From Bacillota bacterium (lineage in GTDB: Bacteria; Bacillota; Clostridia; Acetivibrionales; DTU013): 64,000 bases of DNA. The notes beneath the pieces are model-generated. The model saw nothing but the letters and a program-made list of their open reading frames with translations, searched no databases and had not been told where the DNA came from. Both the position numbers and the translations under genes were made by a program. The stretch lies in the NCBI GenBank assembly GCA_023433505.1, contig JAEZCO010000053.1:55895-119894 (forward strand), given 5' to 3'. Below are positions 34,968 through 43,317 of this stretch, piece after piece. Positions within the stretch are counted from its first letter, which is position 1; each line of letters opens with the position of its first letter.

Positions 34968-35708
34968 ATGATCGTTAATTCCACGGATTTAAAAAACAAT
35001 CTTGGCAAATACATGCGGCTTGCGGTTAAGGAAGATGTGGTCATTACAAAAAACGGGAAAAAAATAGGCAAGCTTACGGCATATCAGGAAAATGATGAAT
35101 GGGATGACGGTGACGCTCCGGATTCTTTCGTGAAAGAAAATGCTGCCGCCTATAACTATGACAGAAAGAAGGTCACTTACGAGCAATTCCTTGAGATAAA
35201 CGCCAACACCGACGAGCGCTATGAATATATCGACGGCGAAATCTATTTGCTTGCCTCTCCGAAAACGATGCATCAGAGAATCCTGGGTGAAATGTCAGGT
35301 GTATTTTACAATTGGTTTAAAGGTAAGAAATGCACTCCGATGTTTGCGCCATATGACATCAAGCTCAAACGGAATGAAAAAAACAGAAATGTCGTCCAGC
35401 CTGATTTAATGGTTATTTGCGATCTGGAGGAGCAGTTGGGAAAAGATGATTATTATCAGGGCGTCCCTACCCTGACGGTAGAGATTATCTCCGGATCGAC
35501 GAAAAGCAAGGACTATATTAAAAAATTGGATTTATATATGGCCTGCGGAGTGGCGGAATACTGGATTATCGACCCTGACAGCAAAGAAGTCCACATTTAT
35601 GTATTTAAAGACAGGGATATTTTTAAAAATAAAACCTATATGTTCCAGGACGAAATCAAATCCTTTTACTTTGACGGACTTACCGTAAGCCTCAAGGATT
35701 TTGCATAA
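34968..35708 (+). CDS. Phd/YefM antitoxin-like domain fused to Uma2 endonuclease-fold domain (copy 2)
   Basis: A 246-aa paralogue of the protein at 32128. The N-terminal Phd-like part is MIVNSTDLKNNLGKYM then VVITKNGKKIGKL. The Uma2 part carries YEYIDGEIYLL, VVQPDLMVICD, LTVEIIS and a Lys-rich segment (KKLDLY). All presumed metal ligands are kept, so neither copy looks decayed. AGGAGG precedes the ATG. The aldolase and isomerase genes on the other strand separate the two copies. No separate toxin gene lies nearby. Confidence 0.83.
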   Translation: MIVNSTDLKNNLGKYMRLAVKEDVVITKNGKKIGKLTAYQENDEWDDGDAPDSFVKENAAAYNYDRKKVTYEQFLEINANTDERYEYIDGEIYLLASPKTMHQRILGEMSGVFYNWFKGKKCTPMFAPYDIKLKRNEKNRNVVQPDLMVICDLEEQLGKDDYYQGVPTLTVEIISGSTKSKDYIKKLDLYMACGVAEYWIIDPDSKEVHIYVFKDRDIFKNKTYMFQDEIKSFYFDGLTVSLKDFA

Positions 35709-35766
35709 CGGCCGCAAGCATATCCCGAAGAAAAAGCTAATACAGCCATTGGCAGTAAACCGCCGG

Positions 35767-36615
35767 CTATATCTGCTTTTTAAACGAGTACTTTCTATAG
35801 GCCAGAGGAGTGATATTTTCATGCTCCTTGAAGGTCCTGATGAAGTAGCTCATATCCTGGAATCCGACTTTCTGCGCCACCTCCAGGATTGTCAGCGGTG
35901 TGTTTTCCAAAAGGCTTTTCGCCTGCCGGATACGGTACTTTATCAAGTAAACATAAGGGGTCATGCCGATGTATTTTTTGAATTGCTTTATCAGTGTGTA
36001 TTTGTTGGCGAAAAGATCCCGTGACAGCGCATCCAGCGTAATATTTTCCGCATACCTTGCTTTGATCATGCTTATTGCCTTATTCACAATCTCAGGCACC
36101 ACATGGTTATTAGAGCCCGGGTTATGCAAGGACTTCAGCATGAATACGTTCACAATCCCATTCAGCAGCCCTGCCAGCATAATATCCGAGTAAATTCCCG
36201 TCTGGGGCGATATGTTCAATATCTTATAAAGGTCGTTTTTGACGGAATTGTCTTTTCCCAGCTTCAATAACGGCCCGTTATTCTCCAGGATAAATGCTGT
36301 CTGCTCCATGCTCTGTCCGCCTTTGAAATGGACCCACAGCATATTCCACAGCTCTATTTTATCGGTATAGTATACATGAGGCTGATTGCAGTCCATAATG
36401 ATTACGCTGTCCTTTTCCGTCATATATTCCTTGTTTCCATACTTTAAATAGCCTTTTCCGCAAATGGTATAGATAATGAGAATACTGTCATATTTCTTCC
36501 GCTTTATAACGTAGGACGGAGCGGATAAAAAATATCCTGCGGTCTGTACATAGGGCAGCATACTTTCAGCTTTTATGCTGGCAATATGTTTTACTACCGT
36601 CGAATCCGAATTCAT
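35767..36615 (-). CDS. AraC-family transcriptional regulator
   Basis: A 282-aa regulator. An N-terminal cupin domain (YTICGKGYLKYGNKEY, IIMDCNQPHVYY) is followed by the AraC DNA-binding domain (LDALSRDLFANKYTLIKQFK and ILEVAQKVGFQDMSYFIRTFK, ending ITPLAYRK). GGAGG lies six bases from ATG 36615. It is divergent from the URO-D-like gene at 36794 and probably controls it. Confidence 0.9.
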   Translation of the reverse strand: MNSDSTVVKHIASIKAESMLPYVQTAGYFLSAPSYVIKRKKYDSILIIYTICGKGYLKYGNKEYMTEKDSVIIMDCNQPHVYYTDKIELWNMLWVHFKGGQSMEQTAFILENNGPLLKLGKDNSVKNDLYKILNISPQTGIYSDIMLAGLLNGIVNVFMLKSLHNPGSNNHVVPEIVNKAISMIKARYAENITLDALSRDLFANKYTLIKQFKKYIGMTPYVYLIKYRIRQAKSLLENTPLTILEVAQKVGFQDMSYFIRTFKEHENITPLAYRKYSFKKQI

Positions 36616-36793
36616 GAACAGCCTCCTGAAAAGTCAATATGTTTATGTTTTTAACCAATATTCTTTCTTGGAGTTTTAAATCAGGTGCCTTATAATAAAG
36701 TTCATGATATCAATAATTTCACTTTTTTACAATAACGAATGTCCCTTATACTGTTTCGCTTAACGACGAAGGTTTTATTAGGAGGCTTTTTTT

Positions 36794-38056
36794 ATGAAAC
36801 AAGAAAGTCGTGTATCAAAAAATGACCGTGCTTATCTGAGGGAATTGGCCAAAAAATATCTGGATTATGCCAATCTGCCCGTCATGGAAGAAAGGACCAG
36901 GGCCTGGTATGACCACAATTCCCTGAAAGGGCTTAAACCCATGGTCGTCATGGAAATGGCAACGTTTGAGAGCGACATCCTGTCGGGGCTCAAATGTGGG
37001 TCGGAATTTTCAAAAGCCATTGAGAAGGAGCTGCTCCGGCATATCCTGAACTACGAATTGATCAACGATGACAAAGTGATATCCCCTTATTTCACAATCA
37101 ATTGGGATATCCGCGAACAGGGGATGGATATCCAAAAAGAGCTGGGAGAGGACAGCAGCGGCAGAAAGCTGGGATACCGTCCGGTGCACCCCATCAAGGA
37201 TCTGAAGGAGGACTTCCATTTGTTGAAGCCTTCCGTTTTTTCGGTCGACAGAGAGCATACGCTGGAACAAAAAGCATTGCTTGAAGAGATCTTTGGAGAC
37301 ATTCTCCCGGTAAAAATAAAAAACAGCAGTTTGCACTGGCATTTTGCGCCGACAGCCAGAATTATCGACCTGATGGGCATGGAAACCATGCTGTATTCCA
37401 TGGTGGATTATCCGGATGAAATGCATCAGCTGATGAGGTTTTTAACGGACAACCTCTTTGCTTTTGTGAAGTGGCAGGAGAAAGAGGGGCTTCTGGTGTT
37501 GAACAACGAAAACGATTATACCGGCGCCGGCAGTTACGGATTTACAACGGAGCTTCCATCCTCCGGCTATCACGAAAACGGCCCCGTTACTCCAAAAGAT
37601 TTATGGGTGAATATGAATTCCCAGGAAAGCGTGGGAATATCGCCGGATATGTTCGGCGAATTCATTTCCCCCTATTATCATGACCTGGCCGGTGAATTCG
37701 GCTCGGTCTATTACGGCTGCTGCGAGCCAGTACACGACATATGGCAGGATTATATCAGCAAGCTGCTCGGTCTCAGGAAGGTTTCGATCTCCGCCTGGTG
37801 TAATGAGACATTAATGGGAGAAGCTTTGAGAGGCAGCAACGTCATTTACTCAAGAAAACCAAGCCCGAATTTTGTCGGTGTCGGTGAAAAGCTTGATGAG
37901 GAAGCCTTTGGCAAATATATTGAAAATACTCTTACCGCAGCCAAAGGATGTCATGTGGAATTCATTTTCAGAGACATCTACTCCCTCGGCGGAGATATTA
38001 CTAAACCGGGAAGAGCTGTAAAAATAACCCGGGAGCTGATTGAAAAGTATTATTGA
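36794..38056 (+). CDS. URO-D/MtaA-superfamily protein of unknown substrate
   Basis: A 420-aa cytoplasmic protein resembling the uroporphyrinogen decarboxylase/methyltransferase superfamily in general layout: a long N-terminal helical part, LHWHFAPTARIIDLMGMETMLYSMVDYPDE in the middle, and the C-terminal YYGCCEPVHDIW and KGCHVEFIFRDIYSLGGD. The Cys pair in YYGCCEP could bind zinc or a cofactor. It lacks heme-pathway neighbours, so true decarboxylase activity is unlikely. A methyltransferase-like or sugar-related role is possible. GGAGG precedes the start. Confidence 0.6.
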   Translation: MKQESRVSKNDRAYLRELAKKYLDYANLPVMEERTRAWYDHNSLKGLKPMVVMEMATFESDILSGLKCGSEFSKAIEKELLRHILNYELINDDKVISPYFTINWDIREQGMDIQKELGEDSSGRKLGYRPVHPIKDLKEDFHLLKPSVFSVDREHTLEQKALLEEIFGDILPVKIKNSSLHWHFAPTARIIDLMGMETMLYSMVDYPDEMHQLMRFLTDNLFAFVKWQEKEGLLVLNNENDYTGAGSYGFTTELPSSGYHENGPVTPKDLWVNMNSQESVGISPDMFGEFISPYYHDLAGEFGSVYYGCCEPVHDIWQDYISKLLGLRKVSISAWCNETLMGEALRGSNVIYSRKPSPNFVGVGEKLDEEAFGKYIENTLTAAKGCHVEFIFRDIYSLGGDITKPGRAVKITRELIEKYY

Positions 38057-38232
38057 TCCCATCCAAGACCTTCCAGGATGGACGACCAGTGGTCGCCCAT
38101 ACACTAGTTTCTTTTTCATACCAATATCTATGCTACATGTGCGGACACCTAAGTATGAAAAATGTAGCGGCGATCATTGATCGCCATCCAAGACCTTCCA
38201 AGGTGGGCGACCAGTGGTCGCCCCTACATGCG
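38057..38232. repeat. Palindrome-rich repeat related to the 43.7-kb tandem array
   Basis: Contains about one and a half units. GGCGATCATTGATCGCC and two copies of the CGACCAGTGGTCG palindrome alternate with TCCAAGACCTTCCA spacers and an ACCTAAGTATGAAAAATGTAGC segment that matches the array at 43743-44063. It follows immediately after the URO-D-like gene. Confidence 0.8.
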
Positions 38233-38247
38233 CTTTTTGCATTGCCT

Positions 38248-38520
38248 TTAGGAGCACAGCCTGCAAGTCCCAAAAGAAACACCCCGGGCCAATTGACTGC
38301 AAACATGGTCATATTCATTCACATCGATTCCATATTTCTCAAGGACCAGCCGTGTCGGCCTCCTGGGCTCAAATACCATGTTTCCGCAGCAATTGGGCCT
38401 GTTCCTTTCCGGAGATTGGTCATACTTTTCACCGAAATCCTTATAGGTTGCCTTGATCCCATTGATCGCAAACAGTTTGGGCTCACATATCGTACCATAG
38501 ACAGCTAATTCCAGCTTCAT
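38248..38520 (-). CDS. Small cysteine-containing protein of unknown function
   Basis: A 90-aa protein beginning MKLELAVYGTICEPKLFAI. Cysteines are spread through it (VYGTIC, NRPNCCGNM, DHVC, FGTCRLC), including a Cys-Cys pair and a terminal CRLC, suggesting metal binding. AAAGGATG precedes ATG 38520 by about 10 nt; the frame is open to 38532 but that ATG overlaps the ribosome site. It lies 220 bp beyond the terminator that follows the TnpB-like gene, on the same strand. I do not recognise the family. Confidence 0.6.
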   Translation of the reverse strand: MKLELAVYGTICEPKLFAINGIKATYKDFGEKYDQSPERNRPNCCGNMVFEPRRPTRLVLEKYGIDVNEYDHVCSQLARGVSFGTCRLCS

Positions 38521-38742
38521 ATCTCTGCACATCCTTTACATTTTCATGTCCGATTGCTAAAAGAAATCGTTAATTATTTGACAATATGATTGTACCTTAT
38601 CTGATTTTCACTCAACAACATGAAACTTTTTCTCTGCCTTAGCGCCGTTTTACGATTAAAATGGTTAGATACGGTTTGTTCTTTTGACTTTACAATGTCT
38701 TCCTGTATACCCTGGATTCTCTCAGCTTTTCCGGTCCCGGGG

Positions 38743-38783
38743 CAAAAAAACACCCCCATGAAAGCTTGCTCCATGAGGGTGTT
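38743..38783 (-). terminator. Rho-independent terminator after the structured RNA
   Basis: On the minus strand AACACCCTCATG pairs with CATGGGGGTGTT (one mismatch), followed by seven T residues (38750-38744). It ends any transcript covering the TnpB-like gene and the predicted RNA. Confidence 0.88.
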
Positions 38784-38875
38784 CCTAGATAGCTGCTCTT
38801 TCACGCCGGAATACCGGCGCCTTACCCGGTAAGATTTCCTCCGGAGAGGAAACGGTGCGGCAGCAAATAGCACAA
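38784..38875 (-). ncRNA. Predicted structured RNA (four-way junction) downstream of the TnpB-like gene
   Basis: Read on the minus strand, GCTGC (38864-38860) can pair with GCAGC (38796-38792) to close a junction with three perfect hairpins: TTTCCT/AGGAAA (38852-38847 with 38840-38835), CTTAC/GTAAG (38833-38829 with 38825-38821) and CGCCGG/CCGGCG (38819-38814 with 38809-38804). Almost every base is in a stem. The terminator follows within 10 nt. TGAAAG in the 3' part of the junction could alternatively pair with CTTTCA inside the terminator, as in a riboswitch. Guide-RNA scaffold, riboswitch or independent small RNA are all possible; I recognise no known class. Confidence 0.6.
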
Positions 38876-38885
38876 ATATATAGAA

Positions 38886-40388
38886 TTATATATATTCCAC
38901 CAGATCCATAATGTTTTCCGCACTCCGCAGCTTCCTGACCAGGCTTATTCTTTTATATTGGCCGTTTTCCCTTGAAGTGCCGGAGGCTTCCTTGGATGCT
39001 TCAATAATTTTATCAATTTCTTCTTTTAGCCGTCCCAAGTGATTCTCCCCAGGACTGACGAAGCATTCCAGTCCAAGGATTTTATTGGTAAAGAGGATGC
39101 CTTCGCCCGTAGCTGCGGTACTGACTTTTATTTTAGAAGCCCTGTAGCTGATGAGCTTTTTGGCCAGATTCACGCTTCCCAGCTTGTCTATCGCCATTGT
39201 GGCGCCACAGCCGGTACAGATGAACAGGTCCTTGCTGAATCTGTTTTTTATTGTATTCAGCCCGCAATGGGGACAAGTATAAAAAATGCCGATAGAGCTG
39301 ACTCTTGCAAGCTTTGGCAGGCCTCTCCAGCCAAGCTTGTACTCCAGAAGCCTTGTAAAACGGTTATAATCCTTCCACCGGTACCGGGGCCGGTATTGCT
39401 CCTCCCCCTCCGCCAGCCAGCCAAGCTTATCGCCTTTATCCGTGAGATTCTGGACGATGACCTGTGCTTTGTAATGAACTGCCATATCGCAAATGAGATT
39501 TGCCGCCTCATGGAGTTCATTCAGGCAAACTCCCTGCGCATTCCCGCCTGCGGCGGCGGCAGGAAGCGGCCCAAAATCCTGTATCGTCCCGCCCGGGCCT
39601 GCAACCGCATAATTCAGCCCGCTTTTCAGGCCCCTGGATACCCCTAAAAAGGCCGCAGTTTTGATGTTTTCCGTCTCGAGCGTTTCAATGGCTATGGACA
39701 AATAGTAATCACCCTTCTTTTTGTACAGCCTGGCCGTCCTGAAACGTTGGGGCGATATGGCCGCAGCCTTCAGAATCTTCTCCTGCCATTGGCCAAAGGC
39801 CAGCGGCACGACGATAAAGGCTTCCTTTCTGCCGTTCCTCTCCAGCACACGGTTGTCCTTATGAAGATGCACAAGTTTTTCAGTGCATGCCGGATGCTCC
39901 GGCACCGGCCTAGCGCCGGCGGCATTGAACAAATAAAGCTTGGCGTAATACCTGTCCTTGCTTTTATCATAAAGCAGACAGTAGCTTCTTTTGGTGTCAT
40001 ATCGGCAAAAATAGAGCGGACGAAGCTTTCCTTCTTCCTTCCTCCAACACTCCGGCATCCTCAAAGACCTGCCGGAGCCGGTGTCCCTGAGCCTCAGGCA
40101 GTCCGCCAGCGCAGCTCCGAATTCCAGCCGCAGCGAATCTTTGAAGGGCTGGACACCATATTGGTTCAATTCCCCGCTGATATCCCTGCCGATCCATTTT
40201 GACAATGCCAGTACATTGTATGTACCGCCCTTTTCCTTGAAGCTTTGATCAAACTGGTCCGGATTGGAACAGGCTTGCCCGAGAAGAAACCGAAGCGCCG
40301 CATTATAGCTCGCCAGGGCTCCGTCCATCGCCGCTTGCTTGGCTTTTCCCGGCTTATGAAGTTTTAGGACGACCGTCTGCAAACCCAT
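38886..40388 (-). CDS. TnpB-like RNA-guided nuclease relative, apparently catalytically dead
   Basis: A 500-aa TnpB/Cas12-like protein. The N-terminus (VVLKLHKPGKAKQAAMDGAL) is typical TnpB. RuvC-I reads FLGVSRGL (Ser251 for the catalytic Asp of GVDxGL). RuvC-II reads VIVQNL (Gln313 for the catalytic Glu). The zinc finger is intact (CPHCG 372-376, CTGCG 391-395). RuvC-III retains Asp401 in IDKLGSVN. A ~95-aa C-terminal extension (residues ~405-500) is longer than usual. The frame is otherwise intact with a good GGAGGAAAC site, so the gene is not simply decaying. It begins 37 bp after the phosphatase gene, with no TnpA or transposon ends nearby. This fits a domesticated RNA-guided regulator; function is inferred. 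Confidence 0.85.
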   Translation of the reverse strand: MGLQTVVLKLHKPGKAKQAAMDGALASYNAALRFLLGQACSNPDQFDQSFKEKGGTYNVLALSKWIGRDISGELNQYGVQPFKDSLRLEFGAALADCLRLRDTGSGRSLRMPECWRKEEGKLRPLYFCRYDTKRSYCLLYDKSKDRYYAKLYLFNAAGARPVPEHPACTEKLVHLHKDNRVLERNGRKEAFIVVPLAFGQWQEKILKAAAISPQRFRTARLYKKKGDYYLSIAIETLETENIKTAAFLGVSRGLKSGLNYAVAGPGGTIQDFGPLPAAAAGGNAQGVCLNELHEAANLICDMAVHYKAQVIVQNLTDKGDKLGWLAEGEEQYRPRYRWKDYNRFTRLLEYKLGWRGLPKLARVSSIGIFYTCPHCGLNTIKNRFSKDLFICTGCGATMAIDKLGSVNLAKKLISYRASKIKVSTAATGEGILFTNKILGLECFVSPGENHLGRLKEEIDKIIEASKEASGTSRENGQYKRISLVRKLRSAENIMDLVEYI

Positions 40389-40425
40389 GGGGCTGTTTCC
40401 TCCATATAGTATTCAATAGAAGTAT

Positions 40426-41598
40426 TTAATGATATTCCAGGCTTACCTGCTTGCCTAATTTTCGAAGGTAGATGACAATTTCCTCCACAAGCTTCAGCTT
40501 CAAGCTGAGATTCAACGGAAACTCGGGATTCTGGTGCGCGGGATTCATGGCGCGCCCCACAATAAAATGGATATTGGTGCTCTCTTCCAGAAGGATCCTG
40601 GCCAATTTGGAGGCGCCGTCCTTTTTGTTGAGATTGATAAAATCCTGCATGGTGCTTTCCGAAGATTCACAAGCTTTGATGTGGTCCAGGGTTCTTCTCA
40701 GGGTCAGGACGCCTTCCGTCGCAAGGTCGACCCCTTCGATTTCGGCCGTGGGAGGCACGCCCGGGTCAAAATAGTCAAACCGGGTCTTGATGGCTTTTCC
40801 CAATTCTCTCGCCACAATTTGGGAGGTCGTGCCTCCGCAAACCACCTTCTTGCCCTGAAGCGCAGCAAAAGAGGAAATGATGTGATCATCCTCTCCTGCA
40901 TTGATGGGCGGCCCCACCATGACAGTCAATTTTACCGGTTTCCGTATACTGACCGTAACCAGGGTGGTATCATCCCCCGGTTCATGTCCGTACAAATTGT
41001 CGCAAACCGAAAGCAGCAGCTTTGTCATCATTTTTGCAGAAATTTCGGTCTTGTAGGTCCTTTGAATATATTCCGCCACATTCTTCCACTGCCAGCCCAA
41101 ATTCAGGGTTTGGCCGATTCCGGCATGGATGACGCCGTCACTCGCCATAATGAACATGTCCTCGGTGGTTACGGTGAATCTGCTCTCCTTGATTGACTTG
41201 CCGCTGATCACCCGGACGGTTGAATCAATCTCAAAGGGTTTTCCTTTCCGAAGCCTGAACACCGCCGGATTATCAAATTCCACCAGATAGCCTTCGCCGG
41301 AGTTGAATATCTGTAGAATGGAGAAGGTGGAATACGCAATTCCTCTTTCGCTGCAAACGGGAAGCGTATTCGCAATGGTCTCAACAGCCTCGTCAACGCT
41401 GGAACCGTTTGCGATCATTGTGCCGATGATTTTTGACGTCAGCGTGGCAAGAATATTTGCCTTCACTCCGCTTCCCAGGCCATCGGCCAGCACAACGACA
41501 ATGGAATTTTCATTTCTCAGGACCTCAACCTTGTCTCCGCACAGCTCCTCATTATATTTATTCAAGCTTTCAAAGCTTGTATCGATATATAGGCTCAT
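40426..41598 (-). CDS. SpoIIE/PP2C-type serine phosphatase of the hydrogenase sensor cluster
   Basis: A 390-aa protein. Residues ~1-225 form a PP2C/SpoIIE phosphatase domain with the metal-binding Asp pattern: VVVLADGLGSGVKA near the start, FIMASDGVIHAG in the middle and PGDDTTLVTV near the end. The remaining ~165 residues (VMVGPPINAGEDDH..., VCGGTTSQIVAREL) are a domain of unknown role found behind such phosphatases. It overlaps the H-cluster sensor gene by 4 bp, so both are translated together. The standard view of such pairs is that the sensor controls dephosphorylation of a regulator. Confidence 0.85.
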   Translation of the reverse strand: MSLYIDTSFESLNKYNEELCGDKVEVLRNENSIVVVLADGLGSGVKANILATLTSKIIGTMIANGSSVDEAVETIANTLPVCSERGIAYSTFSILQIFNSGEGYLVEFDNPAVFRLRKGKPFEIDSTVRVISGKSIKESRFTVTTEDMFIMASDGVIHAGIGQTLNLGWQWKNVAEYIQRTYKTEISAKMMTKLLLSVCDNLYGHEPGDDTTLVTVSIRKPVKLTVMVGPPINAGEDDHIISSFAALQGKKVVCGGTTSQIVARELGKAIKTRFDYFDPGVPPTAEIEGVDLATEGVLTLRRTLDHIKACESSESTMQDFINLNKKDGASKLARILLEESTNIHFIVGRAMNPAHQNPEFPLNLSLKLKLVEEIVIYLRKLGKQVSLEYH

Positions 41599-43316
41599 TC
41601 CGGCTCACCCATTTCCGACATGATTGATTTTTTGAGCTTTGTAAGGGCCACCTTGGTCTCCGCGGTGGTTTCTCCCAGAAGGCTTGCAATCTCCTGGGCT
41701 ACCCGCATCTGCTTTTCTATGACCTTCTGTGCCAGCTCCACATTTTCCTGCCGTATAAGATGCATCTGCTGCATATTCTTTTCTTCATCCGTAATATCTT
41801 TGATTACAGCCACGACAATATTCTGCTCCGGAACGTAGATAATGGACTGCTTTACAGTCATATCATACTTATGATAATGGTATTTCCTATCATAAATATT
41901 TTCCTTGCTGTCAATAACGTTTTGGAAATCTCCGCACTCCAGGACTTCAAAAATGCTTTTCCCCGCAAAGGCTGCCTTATCCAGTCCAAAGACCTTCTGG
42001 GCCGAATAGTTGGCCTCCTGGATGCACAACTTTTCATCCAGGGCAAAAATTGCATTGGGCGTTGTATTGATAATCAGGTTGGACATGGATTCGGCCCTTT
42101 CACGCATGTAGGGCAGGCACATATGAAGCTGGGCCCTCTGATGATAAACGGCAACAGCCTTGTCCCTGCAGCTGGAGTAGCCGCATGCCCCGCAGTTCAA
42201 TTCCTTGTCCCTCGTAAATTTTCCGATGCTGTTGAGTATTTCCTGTATCGCTGCCTCACCCGGAACCACGCTTCTCCTGGAAATGTCATGGAAGGTTTTT
42301 GCCAGGTCCACTTCCACATCCCCGGTGTTTACCAGCTTTTCCTCCTTCAGGCCGCGCTTCAAATAAGCTACCAGCCGGCTCCTTGCCTCCAGAAAGCCTC
42401 CCTTTATGTGCTTCATGCACGGGCCGCCTATGCAGCCTCCCGAGCAGCTGTTCATCTCAATAAAGTATTTCTGCAGATTGTCATATTTGATGGAATCCAG
42501 AATTCTCATGCACCGGTCCACACCGTCGACGGCCACATATTGATAATTCCGGGAACTCACGCTTTCAAGGGTTTTTAAAATACCTCCGGGAGCAGGATAT
42601 ATTCTAGTTTTCATCCTCCGGGCCCCTCTGATCTCTCCGGATAGATGGGCAGTACTGTCAATGCCCTCCTCTGCCAGCCATCCGTCCAATTCTTCAAAGG
42701 TTATTGCCGCGTCGATAACTCCGTTGCTATGAAGCTCTTTGCATTCATACTTTTTCGAAAGGCAGGGCCCGATAAATACTACTTTGATTCTTGGCCCGTA
42801 AATCTCCCGCAGCATCCTGCCATGAGCTATCATGGGAGATACCACAGGGGCCAGCTGTCCCACCAGTTCCGGATAATATTTTTGGACCAGCAGCGTAATG
42901 GATGGACATGCGGTGGTGATAATATTTTTCATTTTCCCTTCAATGATCAATCTGTCATATTGCCTGGATACCAGCGCGGCGCCCACCGCCGTTTCCTCAA
43001 CATGGGTAAAGCCCAGTTTTTTCAACGCGGCATACAGCCATCTTGCATCAGCATTTTCAAAGGCGGAAATGAAGGAAGGCGCAAGGCTCACATATACCTT
43101 TTCCTTTTTCCGGATAAAGCCTTTTACCGTATCCACTTCGCTGTTGACAATCTTGGCATTCTGAGGGCAAACCGTGAGACAGCTGCCGCAAAGCATGCAG
43201 TCCTCATCAACGATGCGGGCCTGATCGTTCACGAAAGCGATGGCCTTCACAGGACAACCCCGTATGCACTTGTAGCAGTTTTTGCAATTCGCTTCCTTAA
43301 ACTGAATAATACTCAT
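41595..43316 (-). CDS. Sensory [FeFe]-hydrogenase-like protein with PAS domain (group C type)
   Basis: A 573-aa protein. The N-terminus has two 4Fe-4S sites (CKNCYKCIRGCP, CMLCGSCLTVCP). The H-cluster domain follows with altered motifs: L1 TTACPSI (instead of TSCCPxW), L2 GPCLSKKYE and L3 NSCSGGCIGGPC. A further CGACGYSSC cluster motif lies near residue 380, then a PAS domain (~430-520) and a C-terminal coiled coil. This is the architecture of sensory HydS-like hydrogenases, which probably detect H2 or redox state rather than make gas. It lies between a 2Fe-2S protein and a PP2C phosphatase. Confidence 0.88.
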   Translation of the reverse strand: MSIIQFKEANCKNCYKCIRGCPVKAIAFVNDQARIVDEDCMLCGSCLTVCPQNAKIVNSEVDTVKGFIRKKEKVYVSLAPSFISAFENADARWLYAALKKLGFTHVEETAVGAALVSRQYDRLIIEGKMKNIITTACPSITLLVQKYYPELVGQLAPVVSPMIAHGRMLREIYGPRIKVVFIGPCLSKKYECKELHSNGVIDAAITFEELDGWLAEEGIDSTAHLSGEIRGARRMKTRIYPAPGGILKTLESVSSRNYQYVAVDGVDRCMRILDSIKYDNLQKYFIEMNSCSGGCIGGPCMKHIKGGFLEARSRLVAYLKRGLKEEKLVNTGDVEVDLAKTFHDISRRSVVPGEAAIQEILNSIGKFTRDKELNCGACGYSSCRDKAVAVYHQRAQLHMCLPYMRERAESMSNLIINTTPNAIFALDEKLCIQEANYSAQKVFGLDKAAFAGKSIFEVLECGDFQNVIDSKENIYDRKYHYHKYDMTVKQSIIYVPEQNIVVAVIKDITDEEKNMQQMHLIRQENVELAQKVIEKQMRVAQEIASLLGETTAETKVALTKLKKSIMSEMGEPE

Positions 43317-43317
43317 A

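Noticed and set aside
32128..35708. A conventional two-gene Phd/Doc or YefM/YoeB toxin-antitoxin locus
   Set aside because: No separate toxin gene follows either Phd-like segment; each is continued in frame by a Uma2 domain.
38053..38508. A 151-codon plus-strand frame
   Set aside because: It runs through palindromic repeats and antisense to a better supported small Cys protein gene.
38886..40388. An active IS200/IS605 transposon
   Set aside because: No tnpA, no clear transposon ends and loss of two RuvC catalytic residues.
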